Shown: positions 35,968 to 44,153 of the stretch, one piece after another
Layout: the number at the start of each line of letters is the position of its first letter
Numbering within the stretch: the first letter of the stretch is position 1
Assembly: GCF_003148775.1 (NCBI RefSeq)
Contig: NZ_QGGW01000003.1
Location: 310,001-374,000, forward strand
Source of the DNA: Roseicyclus mahoneyensis
GTDB taxonomy: Bacteria > Pseudomonadota > Alphaproteobacteria > Rhodobacterales > Rhodobacteraceae
Reading direction: 5' to 3'
Length of the DNA stretch: 64,000 nt
Position numbers and translations under genes: made by a program
Notes under the pieces: model-generated
Databases searched by the model: none
Told to the model about the DNA's origin: nothing
The model's input: the letters and a program-made list of their open reading frames with translations, nothing else

Positions 35968-36636
35968 CTAGACCAGCCGGGCCAGAAAGCCCGCCAGATC
36001 GTCGGTGTGGTGTTCGATGAAATCCGCGGGCTCGGGTTCGGGGGCGACCAGCACGGTGCGCAGACCCATGGCAAAGGGCACGGCAAGGTTGCGCGGATCA
36101 TCCTCGAACATCGCGGCGCGGGCATGCGTCAGCCCGTCGGCGGCAAACACCGCCTCAAAGGCCGCGCGCTCGGGCTTGGGGATCAGGCCTGCGTGTTCCA
36201 CCCCGTAGACCGCGTCGAACAGGTCGGCGAGACCACGATGGGCGATCACACGCTCGGCATAGGGACGGGTGCCGTTTGTGTAGACGATCTTACGTCCCGG
36301 CAGCCCGGCGATGGCCGCGGCAAGCGCGGGGTCGGGCGACAGGACGGAGAAATCTATCTCGTGCACCTCCTCCAAATAAGGGGCCGGGTCGATGTCGTGA
36401 TAGCGCATCAGGCCTGCCAGTGTGGTGCCATGGTCACGCCAGTAGCGGTGGCGCAACTGGTCGGCCGCCGCGCGCTCCACGCCTGCAACCCGCATCACCC
36501 AATCGGTCATGCGGGTGTTGATCTGATCGAACAGCCGCGTCTCTGGCGGGTAAAGCGTGTTGTCGAGGTCGAAGACCCAGGTCTCGACATGGGAAAACTC
36601 GGGGGCGAAGTCGGGGGAAAGGGGCGCGCGCGTCAT
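35968..36636 (-). CDS. HAD-family pyrimidine-5'-nucleotidase-like phosphatase
   Basis: 222 residues from ATG 36636. HAD motifs in order: WVFDLDNTLYPPETRLF (motif I, nucleophile Asp), KIVYTNGTRPYAERV (motif II, Thr), GLIPKPERAAF (motif III, Lys) and MFEDDPRNL (motif IV). DLDNTLYP with the following helical cap matches the SDT1/pyrimidine 5'-nucleotidase group. It would dephosphorylate nucleotides or related small molecules in the cytoplasm. Divergent from the GntR gene. Confidence 0.85.
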   Translation of the reverse strand: MTRAPLSPDFAPEFSHVETWVFDLDNTLYPPETRLFDQINTRMTDWVMRVAGVERAAADQLRHRYWRDHGTTLAGLMRYHDIDPAPYLEEVHEIDFSVLSPDPALAAAIAGLPGRKIVYTNGTRPYAERVIAHRGLADLFDAVYGVEHAGLIPKPERAAFEAVFAADGLTHARAAMFEDDPRNLAVPFAMGLRTVLVAPEPEPADFIEHHTDDLAGFLARLV

Positions 36637-36734
36637 GACCCAAGGCCTAGGATGCCGCGCCCTGCGCCGCAAGTCTGGACAGAGGCCGCGGCACCGCCTA
36701 GCGTTTTGCGGCATACGAAAGGATACCGCACCCG

Positions 36735-37388
36735 ATGGCCATGCGACCCGCGCCCGATCCGCACAAGGATGCCTATGCCCTGATCCTCGATGCCATCGAT
36801 CAGGGGGTGTATCGACCGGGCGACCGGTTGGTGGAATCGGAACTGGCCGACCGCTTCGGGGTCAGTCGCACGCCGATCCGCGAGGCGCTGCAGCGGCTTG
36901 AGACGCAAAGCCTGCTGACACGCGACGGCCGGTCCTTGATTGTGGCCTCTCTCGATCATGCGCAGATGGCCGAGCTTTACGCCGTTCGGCAGGAGCTCGA
37001 AGGGCTGGCCGCGCGGCTGGCCGCGCAGCACGCGGCGGTGGAAGAGGTCGAAGTTCTGCGTGGCATGGTCGAGGCTGATCGCGCGCTGTTGAACGATCCG
37101 CAGGCGCTGGCGCGCGCCAACCGGCGGTTTCACCACCAGATCCATCTGGCCAGTCACAACCGGTTCCTCGTGCAGCAGCTGGATCTGGTCTACCGTTCTA
37201 TGGCGCTGATGGCACGCACCTCCTTGGCGGCGCAGGGTCGGGGGGAAAAGGCGCTGGCCGAGCATGCCGAGATCGTGGAGGCCATCGCCGCCCGCGATGG
37301 CGCGCGCGCGGCACAAGCGCTGAAGGATCACCTGTCCATCGCCTTCGTGGTTCGCCTCAAGGAAGAGGCGCAGAAGGTTCAGGCCTGA
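36735..37388 (+). CDS. GntR-family regulator (FadR/FCD subgroup)
   Basis: 217 residues. The winged helix reads YRPGDRLVESELADRFGVSRTPIREALQRL, split by the usual GntR turn, followed by an all-helical FCD domain with metal-ligand-like His residues (ARANRRFHHQIHLAS, LAEHAEIVEAI, LKDHLSIA). The effector is unknown. The last 32 bases overlap the convergent GT2 gene. Confidence 0.87.
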   Translation: MAMRPAPDPHKDAYALILDAIDQGVYRPGDRLVESELADRFGVSRTPIREALQRLETQSLLTRDGRSLIVASLDHAQMAELYAVRQELEGLAARLAAQHAAVEEVEVLRGMVEADRALLNDPQALARANRRFHHQIHLASHNRFLVQQLDLVYRSMALMARTSLAAQGRGEKALAEHAEIVEAIAARDGARAAQALKDHLSIAFVVRLKEEAQKVQA

Positions 37389-39378
37389 CCGCAGCATCCG
37401 CGGCCGGGTCGCTTGCGACCCCGCCAAAGCCCCCATGGGTGGTCTTGGCCCACCAAAAGGGACGCATCAGCATTTCGGCCGCCGCCCGCGCCGCCGAGAT
37501 CGTGGCCAGCAGGAAATAGAGTTCCGACAACATGATCCATGGCCTGAGATGGCGCAGATGCGCCGCCCGTGTGGCGTGGATCGACAGCGCGACCGACAAG
37601 ACGATGCTGCCCACAAAGGCCGTTGCCATGATCCCGTAGCCCATCGGCCCGACCAGCGCATCCAGCGGATGGGCGACCCCGAAGGGCTTGACCATCAGTG
37701 ACCACAAAAGCGGCGCGACAAGAAACCCGGCCACCGCAAAGAGCATCTGAACCTGAAGGGCGGCAAATCGCACCGGCCCCAGATCGCGCCACAGTGCGCG
37801 CGGCGCGCGCATCGCCATGGCCCACGTCATCAGGTAGCCCTTTTGCCAGCGGGCGCGTTGGCGGATCCATGGCAAGACGGCGGCGTTCGCCTCCTCAAAG
37901 GTGGTGGTGTCGATGATCTCGGTGCGGTAGCCGCGCCGCGCGAGCCGCAGGCCCAGTTCGGCATCCTCGGTCACGTTATGGGCATCCCAGCCGCCCACCT
38001 CGACCAGCACTTTGTGGCGCAGAAACAGCGTCGTGCCGCCCAACGGCACCACAAGGCCCAGTCGCTGCACACCGGGCAGCAGCACGCGGAACCAATTCGC
38101 GTATTCGATGGCGAACAGCCGCGACAAGACGTTGTGGCGCGCATTGTAGTAATCGAGCCTGCCTTGCAGACAGGCCACCTCGGGCGGGCGATTGGCGAAG
38201 CGTTCGGTGATGCGGGTGATCTGGTCGGGGTCGGGGCGGTCTTCGGCATCGTAGATGCCGATGATGTCGCCGCGGGCGAAGTTCAGCGCGAAATTCAGCG
38301 CCCGCGGTTTGGTGCGCGGCTGCCCATCGGGCACCGTGATGACCCTGATCCAGGGCGGCAGATGGGTCGCGGCCAGCGCGGCGCGGGTGGTTGCGTCATC
38401 GGCCTCGACCGCCAGCAGCACGTCGAGCCGTTCGGGCGGATAGTCCAGTTCGCCCAGCCGTTTGACCAGCGTCGCGGCGATATCGCGCTCCTGATACAGT
38501 GGCGCGATCAGCGTCACCATCGGCGGTCGCAAAAGGGTCGGGGTCGGGCGCTGGTCCTCGCCGGCGTCTTTTTGCCGGTCGCGGCGCAACGCCGAGGCAA
38601 AGGCCGTGGCCTTCAGCGCCATGTTCCCCCCGAAGATCAGCAGCGAAAGCCCGAAGACAAGGCCGATCGCCGCCACTGGCAGAAAGATCGCCAGCGCGGC
38701 AAGGGACAGGGCCGACAGCACAAGGCTGCGCACGGCGACGCGTGGACGCCAACCGCGGCAACTGTCGTTGAGAGGGGCCTGCCCTTCGGCCAACCGGGCA
38801 AGGGTTTCGCCGTAAAGCGCGATCTGCGCCATGGTGATCTGGGCGCGCGGCGACAGCGTCAGGATCATGCGCATCCCGGACGGCAAGGCGGCGCGGATCG
38901 CCTCGGCCCGGTCGGGGCGGCAGGTGGCCAGCACCAGGATATTTCCGATCCGTTCGGTCGGGACCACCTCAAGCGCCAGTGCTGTCGCGGCGGGCAGATA
39001 GCGGCCGAGGGTGGGATCGGGCGGGCGGTTTGCAAGGTCCGACAGACCGTAGCCGTGACACTCGGCCAAGGCCGAGATCAGGTCAATGTCGCTGATCGCG
39101 CCACGGGCCAGCAAGATCTCCCCGATCGACGCATCGCTGGCCCGCCGTGCCTCGCGCGCGGAGGCCAGTTCGGTAAGCGTGATTGCGCCGCGCGCCAGCA
39201 GCAAGGCCTCGAGCGCGGCGGCACCGGGCCGCGGTCTGCGCAACCGCTCACCAAGGCGCGCCCGCGACAAGAGGGCCATCGCCCGGGCGTCGGAGTCGGG
39301 AAAGGCGGCCGGAGCCGCGACGGGCGGAAAGCGAAACAGGGCAGCGGTATCGGGCGTCAGATCGCGGTCCATCCTCAT
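37357..39378 (-). CDS. Membrane glycosyltransferase GT2 with type II secretion-like N-terminal domain
   Basis: 673 residues. The N-terminal 170 or so residues (GERLRRPRPGAAALEALL, LLARGAISDIDLISALAECHGYGL) resemble the N-terminal domain of secretion/pilus ATPases (T2SSE-N). Two transmembrane helices follow at about 215-260. The GT2 catalytic part has YDAEDRPDP, VTEDAELGLRL (TED) and QRARWQKG (QxxRW), the signature of processive cellulose-synthase-like enzymes, with 3-4 more membrane helices after it. It would transfer sugars from a nucleotide donor at the inner membrane; the polymer is unknown. It overlaps the GntR gene by 32 bases. Confidence 0.85.
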   Translation of the reverse strand: MRMDRDLTPDTAALFRFPPVAAPAAFPDSDARAMALLSRARLGERLRRPRPGAAALEALLLARGAITLTELASAREARRASDASIGEILLARGAISDIDLISALAECHGYGLSDLANRPPDPTLGRYLPAATALALEVVPTERIGNILVLATCRPDRAEAIRAALPSGMRMILTLSPRAQITMAQIALYGETLARLAEGQAPLNDSCRGWRPRVAVRSLVLSALSLAALAIFLPVAAIGLVFGLSLLIFGGNMALKATAFASALRRDRQKDAGEDQRPTPTLLRPPMVTLIAPLYQERDIAATLVKRLGELDYPPERLDVLLAVEADDATTRAALAATHLPPWIRVITVPDGQPRTKPRALNFALNFARGDIIGIYDAEDRPDPDQITRITERFANRPPEVACLQGRLDYYNARHNVLSRLFAIEYANWFRVLLPGVQRLGLVVPLGGTTLFLRHKVLVEVGGWDAHNVTEDAELGLRLARRGYRTEIIDTTTFEEANAAVLPWIRQRARWQKGYLMTWAMAMRAPRALWRDLGPVRFAALQVQMLFAVAGFLVAPLLWSLMVKPFGVAHPLDALVGPMGYGIMATAFVGSIVLSVALSIHATRAAHLRHLRPWIMLSELYFLLATISAARAAAEMLMRPFWWAKTTHGGFGGVASDPAADAAVRPEPSAPLP

Positions 39379-39467
39379 CCCTCACAGCGCAAGGCGACAG
39401 GCCGCCACGCGTCAGGGCGATCATCAGGCAGAGGGATTAAGGCTTGGTTAACGCTGCGCTGCGGCGC

Positions 39468-40616
39468 TCAGGCGGTGGCGCGCTGCCGGATTGCCTCGGC
39501 GAAGCGTTCGAAGAGGTAGAAACTGTCTTGCGGCCCGGGGCTTGCCTCGGGGTGGTATTGCACCGAGAACACCGGGCGGTTGGCCATGCGGATCCCGCAA
39601 TTGGACCCGTCGAACAGGCTGACATGGGTTTCGATCACGCCCTTTGGCAGGGTCTGACTGTCGACGGTGAAGCCGTGATTCATCGAGGTGATCTCGACCT
39701 TGCCGGTTTCCAGATCCTTGACAGGATGGTTCGCGCCATGATGGCCGTGGTTCATCTTGACCGTCCGCGCCCCCAGCGCCAGCGCCAGCATCTGGTGGCC
39801 CAGACAAATGCCGAAGATCGGCAGCCCGGCCTCCAGCACGCCCTGGATCATCGGCACGGCATAAGCGCCCGTCGCCGCCGGATCGCCCGGGCCGTTCGAC
39901 AAGAACACGCCGTCGGGGTTTTGCGCCAGAACCTCCTCGGCGGTGGTGGTCGCGGGCATCACGGTGACATCGCAGCCGACGCTGGCAAGGCAACGCAGGA
40001 TGTTGCGCTTGGCGCCGTAATCCAGTGCCACGACCTTGGGCGCGGGCCCCTCGCGGCGGGTGTAGCCCTCGGGCCAGGCCCAGCGTTTCTCATCCCAGCG
40101 GTAGCTTTGCGCGCAAGTCACATCGCGGGCCAGATCCAGACCCACAAGGCCCGGAAAGCCGCGCGCGGCCTTGACCAGGGCCTCGATGTCGAAATTCCCG
40201 TCCGGGTCATGGGCCAGCGCCACATGCGGCGCGCCCTGCTGGCGGATCGCGCGGGTCAGTCGCCGCGTGTCGATGCCGCCCATGCCGATCCGCCCGGTCT
40301 TTTCCAGCCAGCCGACCAGATGGCCGGTGGCGCGCCAGTTCGACGGCTCGGTAGGGTCCCATTTCACGATCATGCCAGCCGCGACCGGATCGGCGGTCTC
40401 GTCATCCTCGGGTGTGACGCCGGTATTGCCGATATGGGGGAAGGTGAAGGTCACGATCTGCCCCGCATAGGACGGGTCGGTCATGATCTCCTGATAGCCG
40501 GTCATCGCGGTGTTGAAGCAAAGTTCCGCCGTGCGCATGCCGGTGGCGCCGAAGCCGTGCCCGAAAAACAGCGTGCCATCGGCAAGCGCGAGACAGGCGG
40601 TGGGTTTTGCGGGCAT
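39468..40616 (-). CDS. carA: Carbamoyl-phosphate synthase small subunit
   Basis: 382 residues. Glutaminase subunit that feeds ammonia to CarB for arginine and pyrimidine synthesis. The N-terminal domain opens TACLALADGTLFFGHGFGA; the class I amidotransferase has the nucleophile Cys in PIFGICLGHQML and the later His/Glu in YHPEASPGP. carB is not in the window. It is divergent from the YqeY-like gene, an arrangement common in this order. Confidence 0.95.
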   Translation of the reverse strand: MPAKPTACLALADGTLFFGHGFGATGMRTAELCFNTAMTGYQEIMTDPSYAGQIVTFTFPHIGNTGVTPEDDETADPVAAGMIVKWDPTEPSNWRATGHLVGWLEKTGRIGMGGIDTRRLTRAIRQQGAPHVALAHDPDGNFDIEALVKAARGFPGLVGLDLARDVTCAQSYRWDEKRWAWPEGYTRREGPAPKVVALDYGAKRNILRCLASVGCDVTVMPATTTAEEVLAQNPDGVFLSNGPGDPAATGAYAVPMIQGVLEAGLPIFGICLGHQMLALALGARTVKMNHGHHGANHPVKDLETGKVEITSMNHGFTVDSQTLPKGVIETHVSLFDGSNCGIRMANRPVFSVQYHPEASPGPQDSFYLFERFAEAIRQRATA

Positions 40617-40759
40617 GGCGGCAGCTCCGTTCTAGGGTCCGGGCAAACTTGGCGTGGTCTAAGGGGGGCAGGGGGGCGGGTCAAGGCGCAGCAGCTTGGT
40701 GTTGTTGCCGCGCCCCGTCTGCCCTATCTGGTGCGCTTGGACATATCATGGGGGATGCC

Positions 40760-41224
40760 ATGGGCATGGATCTGAGAGAACGGATCGGCGCGGGCCTCAA
40801 GACCGCGATGCGCGACAAGGATGCCGCGCGGCTGAGCACGCTGCGCCTGATCAATGCCGCGATCAAGGATCAAGACATCGCGCTGCGCGGCGAAGGCCGG
40901 CCCGAGGGCGTGGACGAGGCGGGTGTGCTGGCCATTCTGGGCAAGATGGTCAAGCAGCGGCAGGAAAGCGCGCGCGCCTACGAGGAAGGCGGACGGCTGG
41001 AACTGGCGGAAAAGGAGCGCGCTGAAATCGGCGTGATCGAGGAATACCTGCCGCGCCAGCTGTCGGCGGAGGAGGTCGAGGTGGCCGTGACCCGCGCCAT
41101 CGCCGAAACCGGAGCGGAAGGGCTGCGCGACATGGGTCGCGTGATGGCGGCGCTCAAGGCGCGCTACACCGGGCAGATGGATTTTGGCGCAGTGGGTGCG
41201 ATGATCAAGGGGCGTCTGGGCTGA
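40760..41224 (+). CDS. GatB/YqeY-domain protein
   Basis: 154 residues from ATG 40760 (GGGGGAT at 40750-40756 spaced well); ATG 40766 is an alternative. It is an all-helical YqeY-type domain: TLRLINAAIKDQDIALRG, VKQRQESARAYEEGGR, ELAEKERAEIGVIEEYLP and the C-terminal tail domain GAVGAMIKGRLG. It resembles the tRNA-binding tail of GatB, but these stand-alone proteins have no settled role. Divergent from carA. Confidence 0.88.
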   Translation: MGMDLRERIGAGLKTAMRDKDAARLSTLRLINAAIKDQDIALRGEGRPEGVDEAGVLAILGKMVKQRQESARAYEEGGRLELAEKERAEIGVIEEYLPRQLSAEEVEVAVTRAIAETGAEGLRDMGRVMAALKARYTGQMDFGAVGAMIKGRLG

Positions 41225-41244
41225 CGCAGCCCCCTGTGATCGGC

Positions 41245-41409
41245 TCACCCGCGCGCATCGCGGCTGACAGGGGCCGCCGATGTGCGCAGGGTCACGAACC
41301 CGCAGAAGATGCCGGGCGCGGGAAACTGCGACGGCACGGTCGGAACCGTCTGGGCCGACGCGGGCACGATGGCGAGCGACAGCGCAGAGGCTAGGATCAG
41401 GGAACGCAT
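41245..41409 (-). CDS. Small secreted protein, 54 residues
   Basis: It starts at ATG 41409. A clear signal peptide (MRSLILASALSLAIVPASAQ, cleavage after Ala-Gln or nearby) is followed by about 33 residues with one Cys (PGIFCGFVTLRT). Similar tiny periplasmic proteins exist in the order, as far as I recall. Function unknown. It lies downstream of the decayed AraC gene on the same strand. Confidence 0.55.
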   Translation of the reverse strand: MRSLILASALSLAIVPASAQTVPTVPSQFPAPGIFCGFVTLRTSAAPVSRDARG

Positions 41410-41485
41410 CGAGTCTCTCCGTTCAGGGGTGTCGATTGCCCCCCAGATGGCCCGGCACAACGCCCGAGCCCGCCGAATTCCGAAA

Positions 41486-41930
41486 TCAGTGCAGGTTAGC
41501 GCGGATCGGCGTGAGACTGCGCAATTCGGCCCGACCCACATCCTCCAGAACGGCGCGGCGCAATTCGGTAGGGCTTTGTCCGGTCTGCGCACGGAAGGCG
41601 CGATTGAACGGCCCGAGCGAAACGAAGCCGGTTTCTTGGGCAATTTCCAGACCGGTGCGGCCCATCCGCGCGCTGTGGCCAAGCTTCAAGAGGAGCGGCC
41701 AGACCCGGCCAGCGGAATGGCACAGGCCGCAAGCATCCGCTGCACCGCCACCGGGTCCGGCAGGGCAGCAGCCTGTGGCCCGTGCACCAACAAAAGGCCG
41801 GTGCCGTCACCGCGACGGCAATGACCGACAGCCGCCCCTCGCGGGCGATCGGCGCGCGCCACATCAGGCCCGCCAGCAGCATCGGCAGCGCGACGGCACC
41901 CCCGCGCAGGGCCGTGTCGATCAGGTCCAT
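41486..41930 (-). pseudogene. Decayed AraC-family membrane regulator
   Basis: The start at ATG 41930 reads MDLIDTALRGGAVALPMLLA, a membrane N-terminus. Around 41805 the natural frame shifts (continuing LLVHGPQAAALPDPVAVQRM), and near 41695 it shifts again into LLLKLGHSARMG. The last piece ends with the second AraC helix-turn-helix, EIAQETGFVSLGPFNRAFRAQ and TGQSPTELRR, to a stop at 41486. The region between membrane part and HTH is also much too short for the family. Two frameshifts and an internal deletion argue for a pseudogene; a sequencing error could explain one shift only. Confidence 0.75.
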
Positions 41931-42177
41931 GGGTCCGAATTTTCGCGGCGTTGCCCGGTGCTTGACGCCCTCACTCTGGCGCGCCGCGCCCGAGGGGTCT
42001 TGCCGCTTTCCGGAAAAGGCTGGCCGATTCCTCGAATGCGCCCGCGACAGCCACGGGGCGCGACAGGATGCCGGGCAAAGGCAGGAAAACCCTACTGTCG
42101 CGAATCCGAAAACAACCTGACTGTGGTCTTCGCTTCACGACACTTGCATTTCCCAACTCAACCTCGGAGCAAGACCG

Positions 42178-42990
42178 ATGAACGTTTCTCATTTCGAACT
42201 GATCTTTAAGCCGCAATCGCCGGTGCCGCCGGCCGACACCGTGTTGCAGGGTTACTTCCTGTCGATCACCAATCTCGAAGATGTGGCGCTGAGTTTCCGG
42301 CTCGACTTCGTCACCTCCTCCATCACTGACCCGACGCGCACGTTATCGGGCAACACGCTGGTGATCGTCGACATCGCGGGCGACAACAACGACTTCACCT
42401 ATTCCCTTCTGGGAGGGCCTGCGGCCAAGTCCTTCCGTCTCAGCCCGCTGCTCAAGATCCCGGCCCATGCCACGGCCAAGGTTGCGGTGCTGCCTTCCGA
42501 TCCGTTCCCGCCACCCATCGGCGACGGCACGGCGGACCCCGCCGACTATGAGGCGCGGGGCTACGTCACGCTGCGGCTTCCGGCGCTGATCGAGACGGCC
42601 GGCAAGGAGATCAAGATCATCCGCCAGCTTGACCGTCCGGCCAATGTGTTGCTGACCCCGCAGAACCGCGCGACCTATTTCCGCGACGGCAAGACCATCG
42701 AAAGCCAGACCCAGTCGAGCCTGCCGCTGGCGTCGGGCAGTGCGCTGAACGAGGTGCCGGCCGAACGGCGGCCCTTCCTCGAGCTGGCGATCGATCCAAA
42801 GCGGAAATTCGATCTCGGCCGTTTGCTGCGCGAGATCGACATCGATCTGGTGCCCGATCTTCTGGCCGATCTGATGGTGCTGGCCCAGGCCTCGGGCATC
42901 GACACCAAGGCCTTCAACTCGGCCCTCAAGGACGCCGGGATTGGCATGGCGCTAGAGCGTCGGCAGGTGGCGGTCGAAGCGGCCGAGTGA
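42178..42990 (+). CDS. Hypothetical protein, 270 residues
   Basis: ATG 42178 is preceded by GGAGCAAG and the gene ends at a clear terminator. The first 160 residues look beta-rich (FELIFKPQSPVPPADTVLQG, LVIVDIAGDNNDFTY), and the last 60 are helical (LRREIDIDLVPDLLADLMVLAQA). No signal peptide, membrane helix or known motif is seen. I do not recognise the family. It is monocistronic, next to the decayed AraC gene. Confidence 0.7.
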   Translation: MNVSHFELIFKPQSPVPPADTVLQGYFLSITNLEDVALSFRLDFVTSSITDPTRTLSGNTLVIVDIAGDNNDFTYSLLGGPAAKSFRLSPLLKIPAHATAKVAVLPSDPFPPPIGDGTADPADYEARGYVTLRLPALIETAGKEIKIIRQLDRPANVLLTPQNRATYFRDGKTIESQTQSSLPLASGSALNEVPAERRPFLELAIDPKRKFDLGRLLREIDIDLVPDLLADLMVLAQASGIDTKAFNSALKDAGIGMALERRQVAVEAAE

Positions 42991-43010
42991 TCCGCTGACA
43001 CAAGACCGTT

Positions 43011-43040
43011 GGGCGCGCCACGAGAGGCGCGCCCCTTTTT
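43011..43040 (+). terminator. Rho-independent terminator after the 270-residue hypothetical gene
   Basis: GGGCGCGCC (43011-43019) and GGCGCGCCC (43026-43034) pair perfectly around 6 bases, followed by CTTTTT. Confidence 0.85.
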
Positions 43041-43045
43041 CAGTA

Positions 43046-43558
43046 TCAAGGGGCGCGCAGCGCGCGGTCCAAAGTGTCCTTCAGACCGACGCGTTCAGGC
43101 GGCGTCAGAAAGGCGCCCAGCTCCACCTCGCGGTCGCCGCCCTGCAGTGTCAGGTATTGTGGTACCGGCCCACCGCGGGCGTGCAGTGTCACGCGCACCC
43201 AATAGGGGTTGGCCTCCCAGTCGCGGGATGGGCGTCTTGGTTCCTGACGTTCCAACCGGATCAGGTCGTCCCAGATCAGCAGTTCTTCAGAGATGTCGTT
43301 GTCGCGCCAGCTGCGCTTGAGCGCGATCCACACGCCCAGGATCGCTGTGGCCAGGAAGGGCAGCAATGCCCAGAACACAGCCGTTCCAAGGATGGAGAAA
43401 AGCGGCACCGAGATCAGCGCCGCCGTCAGCCCGATGAACCAGACAAAACCTTCTGGTGTCAGGGATTTGTGCGGGGTCAAGATCAGGTGCAGCCGGGGCG
43501 CGCCGCGTCCGGCGCTGGCATGATCGGTCTGGGTCGGGGCGGGACAGGTGATCGGCAT
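43046..43558 (-). CDS. DUF2244 membrane protein
   Basis: 170 residues from ATG 43558 (a TTG at 43594 is another in-frame start). Two adjacent hydrophobic helices (GFVWFIGLTAALISVPLF and TAVFWALLPFLATAILGVWI) precede a soluble part with RSWRDNDISEELLIWDDLI and NPYWVRV, the DUF2244 hallmarks. The family is common in alphaproteobacteria and often near cytochrome oxidase genes, as here; function unknown. Confidence 0.8.
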   Translation of the reverse strand: MPITCPAPTQTDHASAGRGAPRLHLILTPHKSLTPEGFVWFIGLTAALISVPLFSILGTAVFWALLPFLATAILGVWIALKRSWRDNDISEELLIWDDLIRLERQEPRRPSRDWEANPYWVRVTLHARGGPVPQYLTLQGGDREVELGAFLTPPERVGLKDTLDRALRAP

Positions 43559-43603
43559 GAAGGGAGAGTGTGCGGCGGTTTCGAACGAGAGCAAGGGGCT
43601 GCG

Positions 43604-44098
43604 TCAATCGGGCCTTGGTCTGAGGCGCGAGACGACGGCACGGGCGGCGCAGCCAAGGAGCGCGACAGAGGCGATCATGAAGACGATCTCGCTTGTGGTC
43701 GTCACCAAGGCCCATGTGTCAACGGCAGCGGGATCGTCGATCGTGCGTCGCGGTAACGGGGCAGGGATCAGGATTGACCTGGGATAGAGCGCCACCGCGA
43801 TGCCCAAGGCCCATATGATCGCGGCCATGGAGGCGGCTTGCCGTAGTGCGGGCCGCCCGAGCCAAAGCGCAACCGCAAGCAGCCCCGCCGCGATAGGGGA
43901 CAGGACGGCCATGCGGGTCATCCAGAGGTCGAACGTGGCCAGCGCATGGGTATCGACGAAGGTCGTGTCGATGCCACCGCCGGTCAGCCGCATAAGCGCG
44001 CCATCGGCCCCAAGGATCAGCGCCGCGATGAAGACGCTTCCCAACAACAGGCTTGCGAGGATGGGGAGGATTGGCATGGAGGCGGCGCGACAGGGCAT
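43604..44098 (-). CDS. Four-helix membrane protein of unknown function
   Basis: 164 residues from ATG 44098, or 157 from ATG 44077 (MPILPIL). Four hydrophobic segments: LPILASLLLGSVFIAALIL, MAVLSPIAAGLLAVALWLG, MAAIIWALGIAVALY and IVFMIASVALLGCAARA. The first and second helices are joined by a short loop, TTFVDTHALATFDLWMTRM. It lies between ctaD and the DUF2244 gene on the same strand. I do not recognise the family. Confidence 0.65.
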   Translation of the reverse strand: MPCRAASMPILPILASLLLGSVFIAALILGADGALMRLTGGGIDTTFVDTHALATFDLWMTRMAVLSPIAAGLLAVALWLGRPALRQAASMAAIIWALGIAVALYPRSILIPAPLPRRTIDDPAAVDTWALVTTTSEIVFMIASVALLGCAARAVVSRLRPRPD

Positions 44099-44110
44099 GA
44101 TGGGAGAAAT

Positions 44111-44137
44111 AAAGGGCGCCCTTTTGGGGCGCCCTTT
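44111..44137 (-). terminator. Terminator of ctaD
   Basis: AAAGGGCGCC and GGCGCCCTTT pair perfectly around 7 bases, 16 bases after the ctaD stop on the minus strand, with a T-containing tail (TTTATTTC). Confidence 0.8.
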
Positions 44138-44153
44138 CTGATCTGAGTTTCCG

